A stretch of 64,000 nucleotides of DNA from Orientallactaga sibirica. Taxonomy: Eukaryota > Chordata > Mammalia > Rodentia > Dipodidae. Below are positions 31,761 to 42,810 of the stretch, one piece after another (position 1 is the stretch's first letter; every line of letters starts with the position of its first letter). Location: contig JAEOAD010000055.1 in NCBI GenBank assembly GCA_036365145.1, forward strand, positions 806,001 to 870,000, given 5' to 3'. The notes below the pieces were generated by a model. The model ran no database searches. It was not told the origin of the DNA and worked only from the letters and a program-made list of their open reading frames with translations. A program made the translations under genes and the position numbers.

Positions 31761-31995
31761 GGGCTGGAGAGATGGCTTAGCGGTTAAGGCACCTGCCTGC
31801 TAAGCCTAAGAAAGCCGGATAGATTCTCCAGGTCCCACATTTAGCCAGATGCTAAGCGACGCAAGGGCGCAATGCCGCACTTGTTCAGGAGGGGGCACGT
31901 GTCACGTCTGGAGTTCGTTCACAACGGCTGAGAGGCTGCTGGTGCACCCATTCTCTCTCTCTCTCTCTCTCTCTGACTCTCACCAAAAAAAAAGG
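31761..31995 (+). repeat. B2-like SINE, long-body variant
   Basis: An extra GACGCAAGGGCGCAATGCCG..CAGGAGGGGGCACG portion replaces the standard body. This is the sense view of the 15772 and 20575 subfamily. Confidence 0.75.
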
Positions 31996-32302
31996 GGCGG
32001 GCAAATGGTGGTGACTTAAGGAAGAGTAGCAGAGAGAAAGTATAATAGAGTAACACTCATGGGGCCCCGGAGTTTAGAGTAATTACACAGGTAACAGGCC
32101 TAGAGTTAGAGAGAGCACCCACGTGGTAGATCTTAGAGTGTAGGGAGAATACTCACGTAGTAGATACAGAGACCAGAGGAAAATCATACATGTAATTAAA
32201 AGGAGAAGTTACTCTAAATATAAACTATAAAGAAGAAGCAAGTAGAAAAAAACAAAAGGGAAGCCACTCACGTGTATCCAAGAAGAGATGAGAATGAATC
32301 CA
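31996..32302. other. Intergenic unique stretch
   Basis: A-rich, with a locally repeated TAGAGTTAGAGAGAGCACCC/ACGTAGTAGAT-like wording near 32095-32170. No gene. Confidence 0.4.

Positions 32303-32364
<62 letters not shown>
32303..32364. repeat. (CA)n microsatellite
   Basis: About 30 CA units, uninterrupted. Confidence 0.97.
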
Positions 32365-32368
<4 letters not shown>

Positions 32369-33504
32369 GAGAGAGGAAGGGGCTGGAAGGCAGAAACCTT
32401 TATCGCATCAGATCCAGGTACATAAGGGGAAGACATGATTGGCTAGTCAATTTGGAGGATAGACCCAAGCCCACCCAGGTAGCCCAGTAGACTGTGGGCA
32501 GCAGGGGGCGCTGTGGATCAGTCTTGATCAGACACAGTTCCGTTTCTGCCAACAGTTCCATTCTTGTGCCAGGGTGAGGTGGTGTGTGGGGTGGCATCTT
32601 CTGGTTTTCTTTGAGCCTCAATCCCTGACTGAAACCGCCTTAAAAAGGGGGGGGGGCTAGCTTACTGCTAGCCTTCAATAGGACAGAAGGAACAGAATGA
32701 GCTGAAAGTTATTGTAAAACTCCTAGTTTTATTTATTTTTTGGTATGAGGCAGTGAAGTAACTGATGAGAATGTGTCATGAACCAAAACTGGTCACTATC
32801 CAATGCTGTGTGTCTGCTAGATCTAATGGTGGAGAGGTTCAGTTTGGCTTTGAAATAGAACAAGGAGCCCATCTCCCCCTAAAACAACTCCTTCCTGGAT
32901 CTCACGGCTCCCTCCTCTCAAGTACCAGAGCCCAACCTGGTCATGACTCTGACCATCCAAACCTTCCACCTTGATTCCCTCAAGGGCTTCTATAATCCCT
33001 GACCTCACTGGACCACTGGCTGCCTGGGTAGATGGATCTCTGTTGTCATTCCCTCTTCAAAGATGGGGGTCTTGAGGCCCACAGGAAGGGGGGCCCGCTG
33101 GCTTCTGATACAGCAGATCCTCCTTCTACAAGGTGCCCTGTGTTTCATGCTTCCGCCCCTCCCAGAGGAGTCTTCCTGGGAGCTACAAACAGCCAGCAAC
33201 TCCGCTCATGGAAAGTCACCATGTCATCCACCCACCATCCACCATCCTAGAGGCTGGAAAAGCTCCTGCCACAATGCCCAGCTTAGATCCTTAAACACCC
33301 TACCTCCCCTGCTGGGCCAGAGGCCCAGCTAACTCATTTCAACCAACCACAGGTATTAGGGCTGTAGGGACTTGTGACCTGCATTTCCTCTTCAATTTGC
33401 CCGTTTGTGATAGAAGCAAAAACCTCCATCTCAGAAAAAGAAGGCACAGCAGAATCTAAATAAATGAATAAATGAATAAATAAATAAAAACATTGGTGAG
33501 GATT
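32365..33504. other. Intergenic repeat-poor stretch
   Basis: Contains the predicted CTCF site at 32499 and a short (AATA/AATG)n tract at 33455-33488. No exon recognised. Confidence 0.45.
32499..32512 (+). promoter_or_regulatory. Predicted CTCF core motif
   Basis: GCAGCAGGGGGCGC matches CCASYAGRKGGCRS at 13 of 14 positions, on the same strand as the motif at 24180. It lies between P2RY6 and the ARHGEF17 CpG island. Confidence 0.55.
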
Positions 33505-33552
33505 GGGGCTGAGGCATGCGCCCAACCCTAGGTTTGATTTCTTAGACCACAA
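33505..33552 (+). repeat. ID-like fragment
   Basis: GGGGCTGAGGCATGCGCCCA then CCTAGGTTTGATTTCTTAG resembles a decayed ID element. Confidence 0.4.
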
Positions 33553-33664
33553 AGAAAAGAACACAATTTACACAACAGGAATACTCATCATGGAGTAAAA
33601 CATAATTCCTGGGATGAGATCCCCCCCCACACACACACAGTTTGCCTACCTAATTTGTTTCGAT

Positions 33665-33783
33665 TTTTTTTTTTCTGAAGTAGGATTTCACTCTAGCCCA
33701 AGCTTACCTGGAACTCATCTGTAGTTCCAGACTGGCCTCAAACTCACAGAGATCCTTCTACCTCTACCTCCCGAGTGCTGGGA
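33665..33783 (-). repeat. B1 SINE, 5'-truncated
   Basis: TTTTTCTGAAGTAGGATTTC to CCCGAGTGCTGGGATCA. The promoter half is missing. Confidence 0.82.
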
Positions 33784-33828
33784 TCAGCTCTCGCTTTGGT
33801 TTTTGAAGCGCTTAAAAAGCGGAATTTG

Positions 33829-33985
33829 ACGCCCGGCCTGGTGGCACACGCCTTTAATCCCAGCACTCAGGAGGCAGAGATAGGAGGATCGCCATGAGTT
33901 GTAGGCCACCTTGAGACTACATAGTGAATTCCTGGTCAGCCTGGACTAGAGCGAGACTCTACCTTGAAGAACCAAAATAAATTAA
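33829..33985 (+). repeat. B1 SINE
   Basis: GACGCCCGGCCTGGTGGCAC through GCGAGACTCTACCTTG. Confidence 0.92.
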
Positions 33986-34022
33986 TATAAAAGGGCAGCT
34001 CCTGCTATGATTCAAATTCAGA

Positions 34023-34184
34023 TTTTTTTTTTTTTTTTGGTTTTTCAAGGTAAGGTCTCATTCTAGCCCAGGCTGACCAAGAATTCACTATGTAGTCTCA
34101 GGGTGGCCTCGAACTCATGGCGATCCTCCTACCTTTGCCTCCCGAGTGCTGGGATTAAAGGCCTGCGGCACCATGCCCCGCTAG
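34023..34184 (-). repeat. B1 SINE
   Basis: T run, GGTTTTTCAAGGTAAGGTC, to CACCATGCCCCGC. Confidence 0.92.
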
Positions 34185-34739
34185 GAGCTGCCCTTTCACC
34201 CTGACTTTGACACTGGCCATGGGTTACTTCTCCAATAACAACCATCTCCAAGGGTGGCTCCAGGATTCAAGGAAATTTGTGAAATATTACCCACCCCTCC
34301 TAAATTTTTCACTTATTCAGATGCAGAATTCTGCATTTAAACCACCTAGGAAGACACGGACCTAACAGATGCAGATGAAGGTGTTAAGGGGGGTGACGCC
34401 CCAGCACCCGGAACAATTTCAGACTTGCCAGACTGGGGCAGAGGCGGGAGGGAAACTCTGGGGTAGCTCATTGTGAAGCCGGAGCAACGATCTACACCTT
34501 CCAGGCCAGGAAGGGTGGAGCAGCCCAGGTAAGGCGCGTAGAATTGGCAGTGGAACGGCGAGGGCGAGGGCGTTCCCGTGCAAGCTCCTTTTATGTATGA
34601 GGCTGAAGAAAGGCTGAGTGTTGAGGGGACTGGAAAAGTCTTAAAGGGAATAGGAAGGGAGTAAAAGTAAATGAAGCCTTCCTAACTCGCCATGGTTGTT
34701 TGGGGGATGGGGTGGGGTGTAGATGGAGTTTTATGCAGA
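34185..34739. other. Unique DNA before the CpG island
   Basis: No exon recognised. CpG frequency rises from about 34540. Confidence 0.4.
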
Positions 34740-35079
34740 CTGGGCTCCGAGGACTCCTAAGATCCGGCCTGCAGAGGGCGCAAGAGCCACGTACCCGGAC
34801 GGCAGGAGGGAAGTGGGCAGGTCTCTGGGCGGAGCATCCAGGATCAGATGCCTCCTGGACGCTGGGTCAGGTGGGGGCGTGGCAGCTGAGAAAGTGGCCG
34901 GAGCATGGTCTCGAGGGGTGGGACTTCTAGAGTGGGAGACAGGGTGTTAGGGAAGATCGGAGCTGGACGGGCCGCCAGGAGGAGGAATGGGTGGGGTGCT
35001 TGGGAGGGTGCGGGATGGGACGTGGGCGTGATGGATACCCGCGGAGGGAGGATCTAGGGGAGTGGCCAGGGCCGAGGTA

Positions 35080-35600
35080 GGGAAGAGTCCAGCGTTCTAG
35101 TTGGCCTGCCCCGCCCACGACTCCTCCTCCTCCCCCCGCATTCGGTTCCTCCCTCCCCTCCCACAGCCCGAGGCCAGGAGAGAGTTTCTGCGTGTACCTG
35201 GGAGTCGGTGTGTACCGGAGCTCGTGTCTCTTCGATTGCCATGCTGGAGCCCCTCGGGTAGCCTCCGAGGTGGGTGCGCTGTAGCGGCTGTGTCCAGCGG
35301 AGTGGACCACGTTCAGAGTTTGCGTGGGTCTGAGTCCCCGCACGGGAGAGAGAGAGAGAGAGATCAAGCCCGTGGCTCTCCCGAGGGACTTCGGAGGGTC
35401 GTTTCTGTGTACCCAGAGGTTCGAGCATCTGGTTTCTCCTCCGGCTCCTCCCCCTGCTGTCCTCCCAGCCTGGCGCGCTCTGGGAGCCCACCCCCTCTTT
35501 TGGGCGCGAGAGGCCCCGCCCCCCGCCCCCTTTCCTCTGCCACAAAGTTTATTTGCAACAAAAGGGAGCGCGGAGCAGAGAGCCGAGGGGGGGGGGAGGG
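35080..35600 (+). promoter_or_regulatory. ARHGEF17: ARHGEF17 proximal promoter region
   Basis: GC boxes CCCCGCCC at 35107 and CCCCGCCCC near 35514-35532, a (GA)n run at 35346-35362, and the weak TATA-like GTTTATTTGC at about 35548 followed by purine-rich sequence. Placement of the start site around 35550-35600 is inference. Confidence 0.5.
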
Positions 35601-35699
35601 AAGGGGGAACCGGAGCGGGAGTTGGAGCCCCGGGAGGACGGCCAGGCGGGCGACGAGTGGAAGAACCGAGCCCCGGGATCCCTGTCCGGCCGGGCCGCG

Positions 35700-35822
35700 A
35701 TGCCCCTGGCCGTTCTTGCCGAGGCTAGCGCTGGGCCTGGAGTCTCGGTTCAGGCGAGAGGGGCCGCCCGGGATGGAGCCAGTGCCTCCTGCAGCCGCGG
35801 AAACTTGATCGGTGACCGATAA
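35700..35822 (+). other. Upstream ORF 1 before ARHGEF17
   Basis: ATG at 35700 (G at −3) opens 40 codons ending in TAA at 35820-35822, 181 bp before the main ATG. It is relevant only if transcription begins upstream of it. Confidence 0.4.
35773..35808 (+). other. Upstream ORF 2 before ARHGEF17
   Basis: ATG with G at −3 and +4, a strong context, encodes 11 residues in another frame nested inside upstream ORF 1. Confidence 0.45.
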
Positions 35823-36003
35823 AACCTCGGTTCAGGTCTCCGTACCCTCCTGCTGCTTCCCCGAGCACCGTGCGCTGCGGGATCCCCGGGCCTTCGGACC
35901 GCGGCTACTGCGCTCCTTTGGAACGGGGGCGCAGAAAAGGAGGGGGGGTTGGCCGCGGCTCCTCGAGGCCGGCCAGCCCCCCCGGAAAGTGTGTGCAGCC
36001 ACC

Positions 36004-39000
36004 ATGGCCGACGGGTCGCCTCGACCCCCACTCTATCGCAGCGTCTCGTTCAAACTATTGGAGCGTTGGAGCGGCGGGCCCGGGCCGAGAGAAGACGACA
36101 CGGACAGCGTCGGCTTACGACGCCGAGCCTCGTGCCGGCTGGCCACGGCAGTCCCGGGCCAACCCTCCCGGCGCGTGTCCAAGCTGGCGTCGGGGCCCCC
36201 GGCCGCCCCCGCGCAGCCGCGCCCGCTCCGCAGCCTCTCGCCATCGGTGCGCCAGCTCTCCCGGCGCTTCGACGCGGCGGCGCTCCTGGACCACGACGAC
36301 CACGACGACTCGGCTGGGGCCCGGGACGGGGGCATCTCCCCCGGTACCGCCGAAGAAGCGGCGGAAGGCGCCGCGCGTGGGGCCTGGCCCAGCGTCACCG
36401 AGATGCGCAAGCTCTTCGGCGGCCCCAGTTCCCGGAGACCCAGTGCAGACCCTGAGGTTCCCGGGACGCCTAGCCCCCCGGAGGGTGCGGCGTGGGAGCC
36501 CCCAGTTCGGGATCCCAGGCAGCCACCGACGCCACCTCCTCGGACGTGCTTCCCCTTGGCGGGTCTGCGTACTACGCGGCCGCTGTCCGTTCCCGGGATC
36601 GAAGGCAGGCGACGGCGGCAACTGCAGCAGCAGCAGCAGCAGCAGCAGCTGGAGCGGGCGCAGCGTCCGGCGGATGGTTTACATTCTTGGCATAGCTTCT
36701 CCCAACCGCAGGCCGGGACCCGGGCCTCCTGCTCCTCCTCCTCCTCCTCCATCGCCTCCTCCTATCCTGTCAGCCACAACCGGGCTGCTAGCTCCAGCGA
36801 GGAGGAAGAGGAGGGACCGCCGTTGCAGCCCAGAGCGCAGAGTCCGGCCTACTTTGTCCGCCACTCCTCGGGCAGCGAGGAGGACCTAGACGGTGAGGGC
36901 GACCATCGCTGGAGAGGGAGAGGGCCCAGGCCTGGAAGGTCTCTGTTGGATCAGGACCGCAGCCCCGACAGTGATGGGTTAAATTGGTCCAGCATGGACT
37001 CGGCAAGGGGGGTCAAAAGCCCTGAACATCCGACATTTCCAGGAGTCCCCATGGAGGAGGAACCCCAAGACTGGGGTACTGGCTCACAGCCTTGCGTGTC
37101 AGGTCCCCAGGAGGGCTTGCGGCCTATGTCAGACACAGTGGGAGGAACATTCCGTGTGGCCAAGGTGAGCTTTCCAGCGTACCTGGCCAGCCCAGCTGGT
37201 TCCCGAGGGAGTAGCCGCTACTCCAGCACTGAGGCTCTTAAGGACGATGATCTGTGGTCTAGCAGAGGTTCTGGGAGCTGGGGCATGTACCGGTCCCCAA
37301 GTTTTGGAGCTGGGGAAGGGCTCCTGCGACCGCAGGCTCGGAACCGGAATAAAGGACCTGTGGGCACCACTAGGGTTTTGAGAGATGGAGTGTCGGAACT
37401 GGACAAGAATAGACAGCGCAAGTCCTTATCGAATCCAGATATCGCCTCAGAGACCCTAACACTGCTCAGTTTCCTGCGCTCAGACCTTTCAGAGCTGAGG
37501 GTCAGAAAGCCCAGTGGGGGCCCGGGGAGCAGCTGCCTGGATGGCAGAGACTCACCGTTGGCAGGTAGCTCCGTGGAGCAACTTGAGCCCGTGCCCATCC
37601 AAGGTCCAGCATCCCCCAGTACCCGCCCCACACTCAAGGATCTGACAGCCACTCTGCGCAGGGCTAAGTCATTCACTTGCTCAGAGAAGCCCATGGCCCG
37701 TCGCCTTCTCCGCACCAGTGCCCTGAAGCCCAGCTCCTCTGAGCTCCTGCTGGCAGGCTCTGGGCCCGAAGAAGAACCATTACCACTCGTGGTCCAGGAT
37801 CAGTATGTGCAGGAGGCCCGGCAGGTTTTTGAAAAGATCCAGCGTATGGGTGCCCAGCAGGATGATGGGAATGATGTCCCCCCCAGAAGCCCTGACTGGG
37901 CAGGGGACATGACTCAAGGACAGCGGTCACAGGAGGAGCTCTCGGGCCCTGAGTCCAGCCTGACAGATGAGGGCATTGGGGCAGACCCTGAGCCTTCTGG
38001 TGGGGCTTTTTGTAGCCTGAGTCCTTCAGGGGTGTGGTGTCCCCTTTCTTCATCCTCGGTTCATACGAACCACCACCACTGTGGTGCTGGGACAGAGGAT
38101 GGTCTGGGTGGATGGACCCTGGTGTCTCCTGAGACCCCTCCCACTCCAGGGGCCCTCCGTAGGAGACGAAAAATCCCACCCTCAGGTACTGGTGGGACTG
38201 AGCTGAGCAATGGGGAGGCAAGTGAGGCCTACAGATCCCTGAGTGACCCAATTCCTCAGCGCCACCGGGCCACAACCTCTGAGAAGCCCTCTGGCTTCTC
38301 CGTAGACAGTAACCTTCTGGGTTCACTGAGCTCCAAGACGGGTCTTCCAGTGACCCCAGCTGTGGATGAGGGTTTGACCAGTGGTCACAGTGACTGGTCT
38401 GTGGGCAGTGAAGAGAGCAAGGACTATCAGGAGGTTATCCAGAGCATTGTTCAAGGGCCTGGTGCTTTGGGACGTGTGGGGGAAGACAGGGTTGCTGGCA
38501 AGGCCCCCAAGAAGAAATCTCTGAGTGATCCTAGTCGCCGTGGGGAATTGGCTGGGCCTGGATTCGAGGGCCCTGGAGGTGAGCCCATCCGAGAAGTGGA
38601 GCCCTTGTTACCTCCATCCAGCAGTGAGCCTATCCTTGCAGAGCAGCGGGCAGAGCCAGAAGAACCTGGTCCTGCCAGGGGTCGGGCTCAGTCAGAGAGG
38701 GCCCTACCGGAGGCCCCACCTGCCCCCTCCATTGCCCACCGTGACTTCCACCTTGACTCCAAGCTGGCTGATATTCTGTCCCCTCGGCTCACCCGCCGCA
38801 GCTCCAAGAAGCGTCCAGCCCGCAGCAGTCACCAGGAACTTCGGAGAGAGGAGGGCAACCAGGACCAGACTGGCAACCTGTCCCAGGCCCGGTCCTCTAA
38901 ACATGTTCGCCATGCTAGTGTGCCTGCCACTTTTACACCTATTGTGGTGCCGGAGTCTAGGTCTTCTGTGGGACCCCCTGTGGCAGTGCCGGAACCTGTG

Positions 39001-39228
39001 GGCTTTCCTACTAGAGCCCACCCCACGTTGCAGGCACCCTCGCTTGAAGACGTCACCAAGCAGTACATGTTGACCCTTCATTCCGGTGAGGTTCATGCCC
39101 CTGGACCTGTGGACCTGCCCTGCCTGCCTCCCTCTGCACCAGCCTCTGCAGAGGCCAAGCCTTCTGAGGCAGCCAGGGCACCCGAGGAGCCTGCCCCAGC
39201 CAGCAAGTGCTGCAGTAAGCCGCAGGTG
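36004..39228 (+). CDS. ARHGEF17: Rho guanine nucleotide exchange factor 17, exon 1 (partial CDS)
   Basis: Encodes residues 1-1075 of ARHGEF17 (TEM4), a roughly 2060-residue RhoA/B/C exchange factor linked to actin and to endothelial and epithelial junctions. The ATG at 36004 sits in a perfect GCCACCATGG context and gives the known MADG N terminus; the frame is open further upstream but has no better start. The region is serine/proline-rich and disordered, with YRSVSFKLLERWS near the start, TEMRKLF at 132-138, PPTPPPR at 174-180, eight glutamines at 208-215 and six serines at 244-249. Basic phosphosite motifs RKSLSNPD (472-479) and KKKSLSDP (S839) look like 14-3-3-type sites. The published actin-binding function maps to this N-terminal part. 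The exon ends CCGCAGGTG then GTGAGT, a consensus donor in phase 0 exactly where the DH domain should begin. Downstream DH, PH-like and beta-propeller exons lie outside the window. Confidence 0.97.
36625..36648 (+). repeat. ARHGEF17: (CAG)8 coding repeat
   Basis: Uninterrupted CAG codons for Q208-Q215. As I recall, human has a shorter glutamine run here. Confidence 0.9.
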
Positions 39229-39234
39229 GTGAGT
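39229..39234 (+). other. ARHGEF17: Splice donor of ARHGEF17 exon 1
   Basis: GTGAGT follows codon 1075. An alternative GTGGTG at 39226 is a weaker donor and would move one valine codon to the next exon. Confidence 0.88.
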
Positions 39235-39441
39235 CCTTTGGAGGGAAGGGTCTGGGGTGGTGCCAAAGTAGAGCCAGGCACTGACCTAGCAGGAACATTA
39301 CGGGTGCCCTCAGTGGGCAGACCCCCAAGTTCAAGGGGGCTTATCGGGTTTTGGAAGAGCCCAGGCCATTTTAAAAGGTTCTGTCTGCCCCTAAGCGTCC
39401 TGGTGTTTATTACAAAGATTCTTCAGCGGTCTCTCAGGAAC

Positions 39442-39471
39442 TTTTTTTTTTTTTTTTTTGGGGGGGGGGGG
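39442..39471 (+). repeat. T18-G12 homopolymer pair
   Basis: Eighteen T directly followed by twelve G, 210 bp into the intron. No B1 body follows. Confidence 0.9.
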
Positions 39472-41911
39472 AGATTTTTTGTAAATGCACAGGGGCTGTG
39501 AAGGTGAAATCGCCCAGCACTTTCAGCCTCCAGCTTCTTTCAGCCTCGCTGCCCAGCTGTTGGCCAGTCCCCTTTGTAGGATCTTCGGGCCTACAGTTGA
39601 CATTTGTTTGCTTTTAAATCTGTTCCTATGCCTGGGAGACTTGTGGCCTTTATGAAGAGGTTCCCCCAGTGGTGTTCTAGCTGTATGACATTGGCCTTGC
39701 TTATGACTTAACCTCCCTGCGTATAACATTGTGTTGAGAGGGATGTGGGCAAGACAGTATCAGCATTTCCATGCAGCTGGCACTGTGCTGAACTGGGGAA
39801 GCCTGGGGTGTGTTATTGGGGGCACTCTGGAGCCCAAAGTTGGTCAGACCTCCCGCTTCAGTTAGAGCTAAATGGGGCTAATAGTGAACTGTGGAAGCCC
39901 GATGGCTTTTGCTGAGGCTGAGCCACAAAGGCCTTTCAAGACAGGGGAGTGGTTCTGGCCCCCATACACAGGGGTGCCTCCATGAGTCAGGGTGGGCACT
40001 GGGGTCCCCCATCCTAAGTGTTTGCATCTGCTCCCCTCTCTGGTGTTCCCAGGCCCAGGGTCTTCCTCTCCTGAAGGCTTTTTCGCTGCTTCCTTCTGGC
40101 TTCAGCTGCCCCTGGGGTTTGGTCTCTGTGTTCAGGCTGGCTCTAGGTAGCACCTGCCCTGGCATGGGAGTTGGAAGTTGGATTGAGCGCTGAGCTCAGA
40201 GATGGCCTGGGGTTATGTCAACTGTGGCCTTCCTTTGCCTGCCCCAGTGCTGCTGACTGTGAGAAGCCTGGAAACCCTACACCCTGGACTAATTTGGTCA
40301 CCCCGGTTCCCAGCGCTCTCTCGGGGCCCTCTAAACTGTTCCCGTGCTTGTTCCTCTTCTGTTTGGCTCTGTCCTGGCTCTGCCGGTCCTCATGGAGTCC
40401 ACAAGAATCTGCACAGAGGGGATCTTTAGACTTTTCTGAGACTCCTTTGGGGAAGCCAGGATACCCCAAAACTCCAGAACCAGTTCTGTCTTTGGGGATG
40501 GAGTCTTTGGGGATGGAGGAGTCCCCACCCCAGCTTCCTTTCTCACATAGTGCTCTTGCCCTGCTCTGGGAGCCTTAATGATGGGGGTGGGGGGTCATGG
40601 CCAGAAAACTGGGAGGCTGGGGTGGGGGCACATTGCAACCAGGGAGGAGGTGGGAGTTTTGTAGAGCCGGCTCTTTTCCCTCCTTCACATTCTCCTCCCG
40701 ACTTCACACCCCTTGGGAATTGTGACATGGAACAGCTCTGCCATGCCCAGGCTTCCTTGGTCCTGGACAAAGCTTCCTCTGGCCTCCAAACGCTAGTCCT
40801 CCCACTGTTCTGTTCCCAGCTTGATGTCCCCTCTCATCGCTTAGGGGAGAGAAACGGGTGAGTCTGTAATTAGAAGAAGCCGGGTTGGAGCCGGGCAGTA
40901 AGATCCCCAGGACCTGTCTCCTCCCTGCACTGAGCCTTCCTCTCCCTTTCTGTAAAATGAAGATAATGGTCTGTGCCCTGAAGGCTCTATAGATGGGTGG
41001 TGGTGCTGGTTAGTCCCTCCCTGGGGGCAGGAGAGAGGACCGGCTAGTCGGGCCCAGCTCTTCTCACTAGTGACCAGGTGTGGCTCCCTCCAGGCCCCCT
41101 CCCTCATTGCTGCCTGAGCCTAGGCCTCGGGTCACCTGTGGACTTCACTAGGATAAGAAGACAGTCACTGTCACTTCATTCCCCACCCCCATCATTCAGC
41201 CTAGAAATGCTCTGATCTGCTTGCTTGAGTCTAGCCTGCTGTCCCCTTCCATCTGGCTCCAGGAAGATGGGGAGCAGCTGTCCACCCCCTCCTTCTGGCC
41301 TCCCTTGAGGAGACAATGTTCCCTTGTCTTGGGCTTGGAAGCTTCAGGCAAGCTCCCTGCATTGTGGGTGGAGATGGATATGGGGAGGCCTCCAGGATAA
41401 GGGATTGAGGGGGGGGGGTTGTCGTGCTTTGTTAATGGGGCACAAACCAATGTGAAGCCCAGCTAGAGATTGACAGGAGAGAACCTGGCCGCTCAGGGAA
41501 CCCCAGATATGACCTTGCAATGTGGAGAGTCTCCCCCCACACACATTCTCACTCAGCCCCTTGAGAGGAGGCAAGAGGCCTGAGTACAAGGTTTTGCTTA
41601 GACTCTGGCTCCCTCTGGATCTGGACACAGTGGTCTTTAGGTCTCTGGACACTAGAGGATCAGGCAGCCTGGTCCAAGAGGGGTTCAAACTTGGCCAAGG
41701 GAAAGGGGAGGATCAGCAGCATGGCTAGAGTGGGGAGGGGAGAGGCTGCTCTCTGCACACTTGAGTGAGGGGCAGCCCAGCTCCTGGGTATGCTACCAGG
41801 GGTCTCTCCCTGTCCTACCTCTTCCAGTGCTCCTGCATTCTTCTAACTTAGGCCTGGCTGCTGGGAGACCCTTTACACCAGGGAATCTTTCCATGTGGCA
41901 TTTGAGTACAG
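39472..41911. other. Intronic repeat-poor stretch
   Basis: GC-moderate unique DNA with a MIR-like 3' core near 40905-40990 (CTCTCCCTTTCTGTAAAATG). No exon supported. Confidence 0.5.
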
Positions 41912-42092
41912 GTTGTTTGTTTGTTTGTTTGTTTGTTTGTTTTTTGGTTTTTCGAGGTAGGGTCTCACTCTAGCTCAGGCTGACCTGGAATTAACTAGGT
42001 AGACTCAGGGTGGCCTTGAACTCATGGTGATCATCCTACCTCTTCCTCCCGAGTGCTGGGATTAAAGGCGTGCACCACCACGCCTGGCTAGA
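41912..42092 (-). repeat. (TTTG)n plus B1 SINE
   Basis: GTTT run at 41913-41941, then a near-consensus B1 ending CACCACGCCTGGC. Confidence 0.92.
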
Positions 42093-42363
42093 TAGAGTAC
42101 AGTCCATTTCTGCCCCACCACTGCCTGAAACCCTGTGACCTGTGTACCATATGTAGCCCAGAAACAGGAAGAGACTTGTCTCTGAGAATCATACATGGAC
42201 AAACTCACATGTGGTAACCATGGCTACTATTAAGTATCATCCATTACATGGAGGACATCTCACATTCATTCTTGGAACATGAAAAGTTTGGTATCTTACT
42301 ATACCATACCGTCGTTGGAGTCACCCCGAATCCTAGCCTATCAGTGTCTTAAAGAGAAGGGAG
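42093..42363. other. Intronic unique stretch
   Basis: AT-richer patch with nothing assigned. Confidence 0.4.
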
Positions 42364-42565
42364 GGGCTGGAGAGATGGCTTAGAGGTTATGGCGTTTGCC
42401 TGCAAAGCCAAAGGACCTCGGTTCAATTCCCCAGGACCCACGTAAGCCAGATGCACAAGGTGGTGCATGCATATGGAGTTTGTTTACAGTGACTGGAGGC
42501 CCTGATGCCCCCATTCTTTCTCTCTCTCTCTCTCTAATAAATAAAAAATTAAATGTTTAAAAAAA
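42364..42565 (+). repeat. B2-like SINE
   Basis: GGGCTGGAGAGATGGCTTAG, body GCACAAGGTGGTGCATGCAT, A tail. First of a sense pair. Confidence 0.9.
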
Positions 42566-42586
42566 AAAAAGAGAGAAGGGATCAGG

Positions 42587-42790
42587 GCTAAAGAGATGGC
42601 TTAGCAGTTAAAGTACTTGTCTGCAAAGCCAAAGGACACAGGTTTGACTCCCCAGTACCCATGTAAAGCCAGATGTACAAGGGAGCATATGCATCTGGAG
42701 TTCCTTTGCAGTGGCTGGAGGCCCCTAGCATGCCCATTCTCTCTCTCTCAAAATAAATAAATAAAAATAAAATATAGTTTTTAAAAGTTC
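42587..42790 (+). repeat. B2-like SINE
   Basis: GGGCTAAAGAGATGGCTTAG. Second of the pair, separated by AGAGAGAAGGGATCA, which recurs at its far side (42797-42810) as a probable target duplication. Confidence 0.9.
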
Positions 42791-42810
42791 AAAGAAGAGA
42801 GAAGGGATCA

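Larger units (their letters stand above)
34740..36910. promoter_or_regulatory. ARHGEF17: CpG island of ARHGEF17
   Basis: Dense CpG by eye across promoter, 5' UTR and first 900 bp of coding sequence, and free of SINEs. Bounds are approximate because no counts were computed. Confidence 0.75.

Noticed and set aside
36033..36752. − strand frames opposite ARHGEF17 exon 1
   Set aside because: Antisense shadows produced by GC-rich codons and the CAG/TCC repeats.
35812..39501. The full 1229-codon open frame as one protein
   Set aside because: The upstream 64 codons have no ATG, the real start is the Kozak ATG at 36004, and translation past 39228 reads through a consensus splice donor into intron.
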